In this document: positions 17,433 to 25,282 of the stretch, piece after piece
Layout: each line of letters starts with the position of its first letter
Position numbering within the stretch: position 1 is the first letter of the stretch
Origin: Planctomycetota bacterium
Lineage (GTDB): Bacteria; Planctomycetota; UBA8742; UBA2392
Direction of reading: 5' to 3'
Assembly: GCA_020425605.1 (NCBI GenBank)
Contig: JAGQRH010000011.1
Span: 1-64,000, forward strand
DNA: 64,000 bases
Notes under the pieces: generated by a model
Seen by the model: only the letters and a program-made list of their open reading frames with translations
Told to the model about the DNA's origin: nothing
The model's database searches: none
Position numbers and translations under genes: made by a program

Positions 17433-18138
17433 GGGCCTCCCCCACTCTCTGAGCCCACTCCCGAATTCGCCGGGCCACCCCGATCGGCACTTCCTGCGTG
17501 ACCATGTGGCCGTAGCCATCGAACTGGTGCATGCGTACGTCGCCGATTCGTTTCCAGTATTCAAGCTGTTCAGGTGCCGCGCAAAATGCATCCCGACTGC
17601 CGTACATCACTTCAACGGGACACTTGATGCCGATCAATCGATCCGACACGTCGAAGTTGCTGAGCAGCTTCAGCCGGCGCGCGAGCTCAGTGTGGTCCAG
17701 GTTTTCAAAGTACTTGAGGAACTTCTGGCGCTCTTCGCCCTTCAACGTGCCCGCCAGTTTCCAGCCGGCCAGCAGCCGCGCAACTGGGCTCAACACAGAC
17801 CTCGGAAGCAGGCGCGACGCAGCGCGCCCAAGCGCTGAGGCGAACGGCTCCGGCTCATGACTGAATGCTGAGATCAAGCAAAGTCCCTTTACCGCAGCGG
17901 GCCGAAGCATCGTGGTCTTCTGCGCCACAGCGCCGCCGAACGACTCCCCGATCAGCAAGCCCGTGCCGAGCGCCCTCAAGCGCGCAACCACGACGTCTGC
18001 CAGTTCGTCCCACTTCAAGTCACGACCGAGCGGGTATGCCAGTGGCACCAACTCGAGATCCGGCAGGTGTTCCTGTGTACTGTTCACCCAGCGGGCTGCT
18101 CCGTCGAGACCCGGAAGATAAAGGGCGTGGGAAAACAT
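17422..18138 (-). CDS. Alpha/beta hydrolase
   Basis: The 238-residue protein has the alpha/beta hydrolase fold: the N-terminal strand ending LYLPGLDG, the nucleophile elbow GESFGG, an acid in YGSRDAF and the C-terminal His in GYGHMV. The start MFSHALYLPG was preferred over an upstream in-frame Met that would enter the tetR region. It begins 25 bases after the tetR stop and overlaps hyuA, so it is part of the TetR-controlled cassette and may open an ester or lactone of the same substrate route (inference). Confidence 0.85.
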   Translation of the reverse strand: MFSHALYLPGLDGAARWVNSTQEHLPDLELVPLAYPLGRDLKWDELADVVVARLRALGTGLLIGESFGGAVAQKTTMLRPAAVKGLCLISAFSHEPEPFASALGRAASRLLPRSVLSPVARLLAGWKLAGTLKGEERQKFLKYFENLDHTELARRLKLLSNFDVSDRLIGIKCPVEVMYGSRDAFCAAPEQLEYWKRIGDVRMHQFDGYGHMVTQEVPIGVARRIREWAQRVGEAHGR

Positions 18139-18163
18139 CAGGCTCTCCGCTGTGCAGAGAGGT

Positions 18164-18748
18164 TTAGAGTGCGCGCAGCCACTTCTCAACCGTCAGCGCG
18201 ATTGCAACGTCAGCAAGGCCCTGCCGCTGGAGCGAATCCCAAGTCGTGAAATGCAGAGCGTGGCCCAGAACAGCGTGCAGCGCAGCACGCGTGCCCCTAG
18301 CAGGACGCCAAGCCTTGAGCAGGTCGTCCCGAATCGAGTCTAGATACTGCTGCATACCCTCCATCACCGTCTGCAGCGCAGGGATATCATCGACATCACG
18401 ATACGAGTTGCGCCACACACCCTGCGTCCGCCGATAAAATCCGTACAGCGCGGTCAATGCCGTTCGCGTGCGGTCACCCGGTTCCTGCAAATGCTGCCAC
18501 CCGGAAGCGTCAGGGGGTGGGTTCAGCTCGAGATACCGGCCGGAACACGCGCGATACAGCGCCGGTTCATCGGGCAAGTGCCTGTAGACAGTAAGGCGCT
18601 GGACACCGGCCAATTTCGCAATCGCCTGGATGCTGGTCTTGGCAGGTCCGACCGTTGCGTGCAACTCCACGGCGGCGTCAACGATGCGGCGGTGTGTCTG
18701 CTCCGCAGTCTCTTTGCGGCGTTGTTGTCGATATTGGCGCGTCTTCAT
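18164..18748 (-). CDS. TetR-family transcriptional regulator
   Basis: A 194-residue TetR-type repressor. The N-terminal helix-turn-helix spans roughly residues 25-65 and includes KTSIQAIAKLAGVQRLTVYRH with the family's Y-R-H end; the rest is an all-helical ligand domain. I chose the ATG at 18748 because the predicted -10 box and operator O1 cover the other in-frame ATG at 18760, which would then be untranscribed. The first transcribed base would fall at or next to the ATG, implying a leaderless mRNA. It likely represses itself, the downstream hydrolase-hyuAB genes and the divergent MBL gene. Confidence 0.88.
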   Translation of the reverse strand: MKTRQYRQQRRKETAEQTHRRIVDAAVELHATVGPAKTSIQAIAKLAGVQRLTVYRHLPDEPALYRACSGRYLELNPPPDASGWQHLQEPGDRTRTALTALYGFYRRTQGVWRNSYRDVDDIPALQTVMEGMQQYLDSIRDDLLKAWRPARGTRAALHAVLGHALHFTTWDSLQRQGLADVAIALTVEKWLRAL

Positions 18749-18752
18749 TCCA

Positions 18753-18770
18753 GTGAACATATCTGTTTAT
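18753..18770. promoter_or_regulatory. Operator O1 (predicted TetR site)
   Basis: The palindrome GTGAACA-N4-TGTTTAT matches site O2 at 15 of 18 positions. It covers the predicted minus-strand -10 of tetR and lies just upstream of the plus-strand -35 of the MBL gene. The two sites are 65 bases apart, centre to centre. Confidence 0.7.
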
Positions 18771-18784
18771 TTAAGTTTTGACAA
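18756..18784 (-). promoter_or_regulatory. Predicted tetR promoter
   Basis: On the minus strand, TTGTCA (18784-18779), a 17-base spacer, and TATGTT (18761-18756). Transcription would begin near 18749, next to the chosen ATG. Its -35 overlaps the -35 of the divergent MBL promoter. Confidence 0.6.
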
Positions 18785-18806
18785 GCCGATTGGGGCCGGA
18801 TATGTT
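18778..18806 (+). promoter_or_regulatory. Predicted promoter of MBL-fold gene
   Basis: TTGACA (18778-18783), a 17-base spacer and TATGTT (18801-18806), with the likely start of transcription near 18813, immediately before operator O2. The -35 is a perfect consensus. Confidence 0.65.
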
Positions 18807-18817
18807 TTCGCAGCGTT

Positions 18818-18835
18818 GTGAACACTACTGTTTAC
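18818..18835. promoter_or_regulatory. Operator O2 (predicted TetR site)
   Basis: The palindrome GTGAACA-N4-TGTTTAC begins a few bases after the predicted MBL transcription start. A bound repressor here would block transcription toward the MBL gene. Confidence 0.7.
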
Positions 18836-18856
18836 TGAATACATTCGGAGAACGCC

Positions 18857-19648
18857 ATGAAGCTCGACTATGAAACCCAGCAGCTCGGCAATGACACCTT
18901 CCGCCTCCACGCCTACTTTCCTTTGCCAGGGCTAGGCATTCTGCCCGTCAACTCGTTTGTGCTGCGTGGGAGCGAGCCCATACTGGTCGATACAGGCCTT
19001 GCAGGGCAACGCGACAGTTTCCTCAAGGAGCTGGGTAGTGTGCTGGACCCCGCTGAGTTGCGCTGGATCTGGATGACACACATGGACGCCGACCACGTAG
19101 GCAACCTGGATGCGGTCCTTCAGGCAGCACCGAGCGCACGGCTCGTGACGACCTACCTTGGTATGGGAAAGGCCGGCCTGCTGGGCCTGCCGTTAGACCG
19201 CTGCTATCTGCTCAATCCCGGCCAGACACTGAACGCCGGTGACCGCGCGCTACTGGCAGTCAAGCCGCCGATATTCGATGCACCAGAGACGACCGGACTG
19301 TTTGATCATTCCACAGGAGACCTTTTCAGCTCGAATAGCTTTGGGGCGGTGATGCAGCAACCCGCGGAGTTTGCATGCGAAATGGCGGCAGCCGATCTGA
19401 GGGACGGCATGCACCTATGGGCAAGCGTTGACGCACCGTGGCTCAATGTGACGGATCGGGCGAAGTTCCAATCCACGGTGAGCGCACTTCGCGAGCTACG
19501 GCCAGGCCGGATCCTGAGCAGTCACCTTCCGGTGGCCGAGGGTGCAGCGTGTGAGACGCTGTTCAGCAACCTGGAAGACGTCGCCGGAATGGATGGATTC
19601 GTCGGCCCGGATCAGGTTGCGCTTGAGCAGATGATGGCCGCCGCGTAG
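18857..19648 (+). CDS. Metallo-beta-lactamase-fold hydrolase
   Basis: The 263-residue protein has the MBL dinuclear-metal motif THMDADHVGN and an upstream ILVDTGLAG strand. The region PPIFDAPETTGLFDHSTGDLFSSNSFG resembles the ODP/FprA-type branch where the gene ends its metal site, here without any flavodoxin domain. The ATG is preceded by GGAG. It diverges from tetR and shares its operator region, so it is probably co-induced with the hydrolase-hyuAB cassette. Substrate unknown; a lactonase or thioesterase role is possible. Confidence 0.85.
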   Translation: MKLDYETQQLGNDTFRLHAYFPLPGLGILPVNSFVLRGSEPILVDTGLAGQRDSFLKELGSVLDPAELRWIWMTHMDADHVGNLDAVLQAAPSARLVTTYLGMGKAGLLGLPLDRCYLLNPGQTLNAGDRALLAVKPPIFDAPETTGLFDHSTGDLFSSNSFGAVMQQPAEFACEMAAADLRDGMHLWASVDAPWLNVTDRAKFQSTVSALRELRPGRILSSHLPVAEGAACETLFSNLEDVAGMDGFVGPDQVALEQMMAAA

Positions 19649-19664
19649 GGCTACGCAAATTGCA

Positions 19665-19689
19665 ACGGGGCCGGCATTGCCGGCCCCGT
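19665..19689. terminator. Bidirectional hairpin between MBL and rhodanese genes
   Basis: An 11-bp perfect stem with an ATT loop lies between two convergent genes, 16 bases from each stop. No T-tract on either side, but stem strength and position fit a shared terminator. Confidence 0.65.
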
Positions 19690-19705
19690 CGTTCTGGAGA
19701 TCAAT

Positions 19706-20098
19706 CTAGCTGATGGTGATGGGCAGGCCGGCCTTCTGCCAGGCATCGAAGCCGCCAACGATGTTGGAGACGTTCGTGTAGCCAAGCTTGCGAAGGGCGC
19801 CCTGGGCCATGCCGCCGCGCATGCCGGACTTGCAGTACACCACGACGGGCGCCTGCGGATCCGGAATGGACTTGGGTACGGTGTCCAGGATGTTGTCGAG
19901 CGGAATGTGCTCGCTGCCGGGGATCGTTCCGCCGCCCAGTTCCTGCGGCATGCGAACGTCAATCAGCGTAAGTCCTGTGGTGAAATCCTTCTTGGGGGGA
20001 GCCGTCTTCTTGGTGCGCTTGCGCTTCTGTGCTGCCTTGGTCGTCGGTTCAAGAATCGTTGCTGCGTCGGTGGGTCGAAGTCTCGGTGGAAGCTGCAT
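19706..20098 (-). CDS. Rhodanese-like sulfurtransferase domain protein
   Basis: The 130-residue protein has one rhodanese domain at roughly residues 30-130, with LIDVRMPQEL, the active-site loop VVYCKSGMRGG containing the catalytic Cys, and the ending GGFDAWQKAGLP. The first 40 residues are basic and Lys-rich, likely disordered or nucleic-acid-facing. It may carry persulfide sulfur; no partner is nearby. It diverges from mdh across a 255-base spacer. Confidence 0.9.
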   Translation of the reverse strand: MQLPPRLRPTDAATILEPTTKAAQKRKRTKKTAPPKKDFTTGLTLIDVRMPQELGGGTIPGSEHIPLDNILDTVPKSIPDPQAPVVVYCKSGMRGGMAQGALRKLGYTNVSNIVGGFDAWQKAGLPITIS

Positions 20099-20158
20099 CG
20101 CGGGTCCCTTCTCAATCGGCCGGAAAACTACGCGTCAGAGTCTCTCTGTCGGGCCATA

Positions 20159-20164
20159 ATTATA
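20159..20164 (-). promoter_or_regulatory. Possible -10 element for rhodanese gene
   Basis: A perfect TATAAT reads on the minus strand about 60 bases upstream of the rhodanese start. The expected -35 position is poor, so only the -10 is supported. Confidence 0.35.
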
Positions 20165-20256
20165 CGTATCTACATGCCGAAATGAAGCCCCAAGCACTTG
20201 ACTGAAGGCACTCCAAACCTATGTTCCGCGCCCCGGTGTGTCAGAAACCGCGTCCA

Positions 20257-20285
20257 TTGACCGCACCGCCACGCCCCATTATACG
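20257..20285 (+). promoter_or_regulatory. Predicted sigma70-type promoter of mdh
   Basis: TTGACC (20257-20262), a 17-base spacer and TATACG (20280-20285), about 70 bases before the mdh ATG. The same -10 hexamer and spacing recur upstream of yidC. Confidence 0.55.
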
Positions 20286-20353
20286 ATCGTTCTGGATCCG
20301 CCGGCGGGGCCCACCTCCGCCACCTGAACCGTTCTACAGCCGAGGAACATCAC

Positions 20354-21301
20354 ATGGCCTTTCAACGTCCGAAGATCTCTGTGTTTGGCGCCGGTTTTGT
20401 CGGCTCGACGGTTGCACAACGTTGTGCAGATCGCGAACTAGGCGACGTCATGCTGATCGACATTGTCGAAGACATGCCCCAGGGCAAAGCCCTCGACATG
20501 TTCGAGAGTGCGCCTGTGGAGCGCTTTGACGCCCGCGTCAACGGCAGCAACAAGCCAGCAGACGTGGCGGGTAGCGATGTCGTTGTCGTGACTTCCGGCA
20601 TTGCACGCAAGCCTGGCATGAGCCGGGACGACCTGCTCACAACCAACGCCAAGATCGTTCAGAGCGTGGCGGACAGCATTCGGGAGCATGCGCCGAATGC
20701 GATCGTAATCATGGTCACAAACCCTTTGGATGTAATGAGTTGGGTCGCCCACAAGCGCCTTGGATTCCCCAAGAACCGGGTGATGGGCATGGCCGGCGTG
20801 CTCGACAGCGCGCGCATGGCGAGCTTCGTTGCCATGGAACTGGATTGCAGCGTGCAGGACATCAGCCCAATGGTGTTGGGCGGCCACGGTGACACCATGG
20901 TGCCCCTGCCGCGCTACACCACCGTGAGTGGCATTCCGATCACCGACCTGATTCCTGCCGACCGCATCGAAGCCATCAACGACCGCACCCGCAAGGGCGG
21001 CGCGGAGATCGTCGCGCTGCTGAAGACCGGCAGTGCGTACTACGCGCCCGGCGCGAGCGTGGCACAGATGGTGGAGAGCATCGTGAAGGACCAACGCCGC
21101 ATCCTGCCGACCTGCGCCCTGCTGGAAGGCGAATACGGGCTGAAGGACACTTGGCAGGGTGTGCCGGCGCTGCTTGGCAAGAACGGCATCGAGAAGATCT
21201 TCGAGCTGAAGCTCACGGCCGACGAAAAGAAGCTGCTTGAGACCAGCAACGAGCACGTGGCCGGGGCAATCCAGCAGGCGGCGAAGCTGCTTGGCATGTA
21301 G
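20354..21301 (+). CDS. mdh: Malate dehydrogenase (LDH-like type)
   Basis: MDH interconverts malate and oxaloacetate with NAD in the TCA cycle. The 315 residues carry the Rossmann start ISVFGAGFVGSTVAQ, the loop ARKPGMSRDDLL whose Arg selects malate over lactate, NPLDVMSWVA, and the catalytic His in GGHGDTMVPL. The ATG follows AGGA. It stands as a single-gene unit with its own promoter and a downstream hairpin, typical of a housekeeping enzyme. Confidence 0.97.
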   Translation: MAFQRPKISVFGAGFVGSTVAQRCADRELGDVMLIDIVEDMPQGKALDMFESAPVERFDARVNGSNKPADVAGSDVVVVTSGIARKPGMSRDDLLTTNAKIVQSVADSIREHAPNAIVIMVTNPLDVMSWVAHKRLGFPKNRVMGMAGVLDSARMASFVAMELDCSVQDISPMVLGGHGDTMVPLPRYTTVSGIPITDLIPADRIEAINDRTRKGGAEIVALLKTGSAYYAPGASVAQMVESIVKDQRRILPTCALLEGEYGLKDTWQGVPALLGKNGIEKIFELKLTADEKKLLETSNEHVAGAIQQAAKLLGM

Positions 21302-21330
21302 GCCCTGAGGGCGAGCACTGGACTTTGGTG

Positions 21331-21352
21331 GGGACACGCAGGTGCGTGTCCC
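21331..21352. terminator. Hairpin between mdh and the GGDEF gene
   Basis: A 10-bp perfect stem (GGGACACGCA/TGCGTGTCCC) with a 2-base loop sits between convergent genes and reaches the first base of the GGDEF stop codon. There is no T-tract. Its sequence looks like a REP-type palindrome, but only one copy is visible here. Confidence 0.5.
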
Positions 21353-22266
21353 TACTTCTGTTTGCGGCTCTTCTTGTCCTCGTACATGCGTGTGTCTGCG
21401 CGGCTTATCAGGTTCAGCAAATCGCCCTCTTCCTTGGGGTCATGCACCGCGTAGCCGACACTGAATGAGAACGTGTACTCGTCACCCTTTGGTGGCATCA
21501 GTTTGTGGGTTGAATTCAGGCGTGCCTTGATCTTGTCGAGGTCATCAGCCTGGGCCATCCACGCCAGCACCACAAACTCATCTCCGCCGACACGCGCTAC
21601 AACATCCGAGTCACGGAAAGTACTCGTCAGATACTCAGCCATGTAGACAAGTACGCGATCTCCTTCCTGGTGCCCATAGGTGTCGTTGATCGGTTTGAAG
21701 CCGTCCAGATCGAAGAACACCACGGCCAGCACGCCCCCACGTCGTTGTGCATTGGCCCAGTACTGCTTGCCCAGAAGCTCAAGCGCGCGTCGGTTGCGCA
21801 GCCCGGTTAGTGGGTCTGTGAGCGACTGCTCACGGAGCTTGCGGGTTTCACGATGCAACTCCATCTCGGCTAGTTTGCGCCGCGTGATGTCCACATGCGC
21901 GCAGAGCGCAACCCGCCCGTTCTCGGCGGGGATCGATGATACGCGCACGAGGTAGTAGCGTGGCTCGGACGCTGTGTGGCACGGGTACTCCATCTCAAAG
22001 CTCTCGCGCGAGCCGGCGACGACTTCATTCAGTCCAGCCTGAATATCCGCGGCAAACTTGTCGCCGCCGACGCCCACAGCCGCGCATGCATCAAAATACG
22101 ACAAGCCGATTGGCCGGATGAATTCATCGGAGGCTCGGTGCTCTCGCGCGAGATGCCCCCAGGCTGCATTGACGCTTAGTACTCTCAGGCTCGGATCAAC
22201 AAGCACCATCACGTCAGGGATGGCATTCAGGATCGTGTTGAATTGATTTCGCTGCGTGTCGACCAT
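21352..22266 (-). CDS. PAS-GGDEF diguanylate cyclase
   Basis: The 304-residue cytosolic protein makes cyclic di-GMP. A PAS domain with PAC-like end (residues about 10-130, ending HVDITRRKLAEME) is followed by a coiled segment and a GGDEF domain that keeps LTGLRNRR, FFDLDGFKPINDTYGH and the active loop RVGGDEF. The upstream RDSD is the allosteric I-site, so product inhibition is expected. The start MVDTQRNQF was chosen as the nearest Met to the PAS domain; an in-frame Met 60 bases upstream is an alternative. Confidence 0.93.
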   Translation of the reverse strand: MVDTQRNQFNTILNAIPDVMVLVDPSLRVLSVNAAWGHLAREHRASDEFIRPIGLSYFDACAAVGVGGDKFAADIQAGLNEVVAGSRESFEMEYPCHTASEPRYYLVRVSSIPAENGRVALCAHVDITRRKLAEMELHRETRKLREQSLTDPLTGLRNRRALELLGKQYWANAQRRGGVLAVVFFDLDGFKPINDTYGHQEGDRVLVYMAEYLTSTFRDSDVVARVGGDEFVVLAWMAQADDLDKIKARLNSTHKLMPPKGDEYTFSFSVGYAVHDPKEEGDLLNLISRADTRMYEDKKSRKQK

Positions 22267-22341
22267 GGATGCTGATGATACCCCGCGGGTCGACAGAGTG
22301 CGAACCACACGAGCGAGCGCTCGCATCGATGCGACATATTT

Positions 22342-22932
22342 CTATAGCTTCTCGGGAAGCGCGCTGAACGGCGTAGGCACTTCAGCCGGATGCAAAAGCT
22401 CAAGAATTGCGTAGACGCAATTCACGGCCGGGGCCGCGGCGGTGGTGTACAGAGACGCCAGCCCGTTCAGGGTCTGCATCACGAGGCGCACAGGATCGAA
22501 CACGCTTCGTCGGGTCGGTCCTTTGACCACTTCGCCGTCATGCACAACGTCGGCGACGGAGTACAGCACTGAGCCCTTGGGCAGACCACGTTCATGGAAG
22601 AGCTTCTGCAGGTAGCGCTCACGCATCTCCAGCGACTTGTCGAGTTGCGCCGGCACGCTGAATGCGTTGGTCAGGCGATCAACGACTTCGGCCCATGTCA
22701 CATTGCGCGTCGGAACGAAAGAGCGCCAGCCGTTGAGGCGCGCGATCATTCCTTTGCGGTCGGCATCGATGATCGCGGCAGCCTGTTTCTCAGCGTCACC
22801 GGTAAGGGCGCGTGAAAAGTTGAAGTCGAGGTGTGATGCGAAGTTCTCACGCACCAATGCGGGCTGGCCAATCAGAACCTCAAGCGGCCTCCGCCAGCCT
22901 GAGTCTTCCACCTTGCGTACGTCTGTCGACAT
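22342..22932 (-). CDS. Hypothetical protein, 196 residues
   Basis: I do not recognise this family. It is soluble, mixed alpha-helical, with no signal peptide or clear membrane segment, although a stretch near residues 150-175 is fairly hydrophobic. The ATG at 22932 has a GAGG ribosome-binding site. It lies 73 bases after the inositol-phosphate synthase gene on the same strand and may be the tail of that unit. Confidence 0.65.
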   Translation of the reverse strand: MSTDVRKVEDSGWRRPLEVLIGQPALVRENFASHLDFNFSRALTGDAEKQAAAIIDADRKGMIARLNGWRSFVPTRNVTWAEVVDRLTNAFSVPAQLDKSLEMRERYLQKLFHERGLPKGSVLYSVADVVHDGEVVKGPTRRSVFDPVRLVMQTLNGLASLYTTAAAPAVNCVYAILELLHPAEVPTPFSALPEKL

Positions 22933-23005
22933 GAAAGCCCTCGTTCAGCCGTGCAAGGTTAGTTGCATCCCGAACGAATTGCCACACCGCTCTCGGGCAT
23001 GCGCC

Positions 23006-24196
23006 CTATTTGCGCTCTCGCGCAGTCTCTGCCCTGACGGTATCCACCCACGTGTAAAGCCCCGCCATCTGCTGGTGGAAGTCGTGAGTGTGCCCGTCGA
23101 GCGGGTTCTTGAAGAACGGGGCCAGCTGGGCCAGCATGCCGGACTCTTCGCGTTGCCAGGCCAGTGTCGTCAGGCGCACGAGATCGAGCACCAGCGGCGC
23201 GGCCAGAGCGCTGTCACATCCCTGCCAGGTGAAAGTCATTGTCATCGGTGTGCCAAGGAAGCCCTGGAAGTGAATCAGGTCCCAGGCAGTTTTCCAGTCG
23301 CCGAGGCTGGGCACGTACTGGATGTCCGTTTTCACGAACGCGCCGCCGAGCATCTCCCGAAGCGCGGCGTCTTTCTGGCGCAGTTTGCTGTCCTTGCTGG
23401 CAGGCGCGTCAAGAACTGCGCCGTCATTGTTACCGAGGAAGTTGTTGCCCACCCAGCTCAGCACTTTGAGGTTGCGCGCCAGGAACATCGGCCCGAGAAC
23501 CGTCTTGAGCAGGGTTTCACCGGTCTTTCCGTCTTTGCCGGCATGAGGCAGGCGCGATTCACGGGCAATCTTGCGCAGCGCCGGTAGCTCGGAAGCCTGG
23601 CTGGGCGTGAAGTTGATGTACGCACAGCCCTGCCGCAGTGCTGCCAGCGCCGCCAGCAGCGTACCGGTGCAGAATCCCCCACCGGCCTTCGGCAGCGCCT
23701 GCATCAGGTCTTCGGGCGTATCGAAGTCGGGTGTTTCTGCGAAGTGTGGCTCCGTGCTGCACAGGTTGACAACGACCACGCGCTCGAGGTTGTTGTCGCT
23801 GCGGAAGCGCGACAGACGTTCCTCAATGCGTGTCAACTCGGCGAAGTAGCCGCCCTCAGGCACTGCGCCGAATGCAAAACCCTTCACCGTATGAATCTGC
23901 TTTTCTTGCGCCGCCATTTCGTCGCGGAGCTCACGCGCCAATTGCTCAGGTAGAATACGTGCCTGCCCAAGCTCAATTGCCTTTTCATGCAGCGGGATCG
24001 TTGAGACATCCGCACCGCCAAACACCATGTCTTGCAGACCCACCAATGGCAGGCCTTTGAACTCGGGGCCGTCCGACACCATGCCGGTTGCAGGCATGCG
24101 TCCCTGCGCGATCGCCGTCGCACCAATGATTGCGGTCGTCGCGACGTTGCCTCGCGCGCCAATAAAATAAACACCGATACGGTTCATGGTCGTCAC
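23006..24196 (-). CDS. ino1: Inositol-3-phosphate synthase
   Basis: The NAD-dependent enzyme converts glucose-6-phosphate to myo-inositol-1(3)-phosphate, the entry to inositol lipids or solutes. The 396 residues start with the dinucleotide-binding GVYFIGARGNVATT and include VVNLCSTEP, NFTPSQASELPAL, AGKDGKTGETLLKT and VLSWVGNNFLGNNDG, all family signatures. The GTG start at 24196 has GGAGAG upstream; an internal ATG lies three codons later. It follows the preceding membrane-protein gene by 1 base, coupling it to the exb region. Confidence 0.95.
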   Translation of the reverse strand: MTTMNRIGVYFIGARGNVATTAIIGATAIAQGRMPATGMVSDGPEFKGLPLVGLQDMVFGGADVSTIPLHEKAIELGQARILPEQLARELRDEMAAQEKQIHTVKGFAFGAVPEGGYFAELTRIEERLSRFRSDNNLERVVVVNLCSTEPHFAETPDFDTPEDLMQALPKAGGGFCTGTLLAALAALRQGCAYINFTPSQASELPALRKIARESRLPHAGKDGKTGETLLKTVLGPMFLARNLKVLSWVGNNFLGNNDGAVLDAPASKDSKLRQKDAALREMLGGAFVKTDIQYVPSLGDWKTAWDLIHFQGFLGTPMTMTFTWQGCDSALAAPLVLDLVRLTTLAWQREESGMLAQLAPFFKNPLDGHTHDFHQQMAGLYTWVDTVRAETARERK

Positions 24197-24197
24197 G

Positions 24198-25280
24198 CTA
24201 TCTCTCCCGCCGCTTCTCGAGCGCTTTCACCGCTCGGTCGGCCAAGGCCCTTCGCTGAGGCGTCTGCGCACCGATCGATTGCGCGGTGGCGCCCACGGCA
24301 GATTGCATCGCCGGCATCGGCACTAAGTTTTCACGATTTGCAGTCGGGTTGAACTTATCGCCACCGCCCGAATCGTAGGTTCCTGCGGTTGTTCCTTTTT
24401 CGGCGGCGGTCGCAGCAGACCGGATGCTGGATGCTGCCGCATCGATCTTGTCCGCAAGCTCGCTTTTCCCGCTTGCGTCTGGTGGCGCCACCGCTGGAAT
24501 TTCCTCGGGCTTCAGTTCTGTACCGGCAACCGCAGCTTCGCGCAACGCCTCTCGCGCATCGGCGAGAGCCTTGCCGAGCTGGGGTTCGCCTGCACCAGGC
24601 TCACGCAGAACCGCGGCGGAATGAGTCAGCTTCGCCGCCGTCTCCTTCATTCCGAGTGCCTTGCGGTACGCATCGCGATCGGCGGTGGAACGGTGGCCAC
24701 CCACATCCACACTGGCCCACGGCGTACCTTTCGTTGCCTGCTCGCTGGCGTTGAGCGCCGCGACGCCTTGGACCGGATCTGCGCTGACAACCGCCGCGAA
24801 CGACACGGCAGAAACCAGTGCCAGCAATGGCACTACAACCAGCCCGCGCGTGGTGATCAGCAGAGGCGCTGGACACTGCTGAGCGCGCGTCAATTCATCG
24901 GCTGCATTGGCAAGAAGCGGGCGATAGAAGGAGTTGCCTTCCTCCACTCGCAAGGCAGCCGCCAGCGCCCCTGTGTCGTGCGCCAGACGCGCCTCCAGGG
25001 CCAGTGCAGCATCTTGAAGGCTTGGGGTACGATAGCGGTAAAGTACATAGCCGCATCCAACAACAAACCCGGCCGCTGAAACCAGCAGCATCGGAAGTGT
25101 CCCGGCCGAAATACCAAAAAGCAATCTCGGCAAGGCATGCAGGAAGACGACGGACAGCCCAAGTGCAATGGAAGCGCATGCAACGCCGGCGAAACCGGCT
25201 CTTGCCAGCTGACGCGCCGTCAGACGCCAAGCGGCGGCACGCAGGCGCGACTCTAGTTCAGCTCTGGAATTCAGCGGCAC
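24198..25280 (-). CDS. Membrane protein of unknown function
   Basis: About 360 residues. Two hydrophobic helices lie near the N-terminus (roughly residues 27-47 and 57-80), a third near 145-170, and the C-terminal half is an Ala/Glu/Lys-rich, low-complexity periplasmic or cytoplasmic tail. The GTG at 25280 begins 2 bases after the YdjY gene stop; another GTG at 25310 would overlap it. Some resemblance to the N-terminal part of DUF4175-like membrane proteins is suggestive only. It sits between the exb genes and ino1. Confidence 0.6.
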   Translation of the reverse strand: MPLNSRAELESRLRAAAWRLTARQLARAGFAGVACASIALGLSVVFLHALPRLLFGISAGTLPMLLVSAAGFVVGCGYVLYRYRTPSLQDAALALEARLAHDTGALAAALRVEEGNSFYRPLLANAADELTRAQQCPAPLLITTRGLVVVPLLALVSAVSFAAVVSADPVQGVAALNASEQATKGTPWASVDVGGHRSTADRDAYRKALGMKETAAKLTHSAAVLREPGAGEPQLGKALADAREALREAAVAGTELKPEEIPAVAPPDASGKSELADKIDAAASSIRSAATAAEKGTTAGTYDSGGGDKFNPTANRENLVPMPAMQSAVGATAQSIGAQTPQRRALADRAVKALEKRRER

Positions 25281-25282
25281 TG

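Noticed and set aside
21331..21352. REP-type repeated palindrome
   Set aside because: I can find only one copy in this window, so it is listed as a hairpin between convergent genes.
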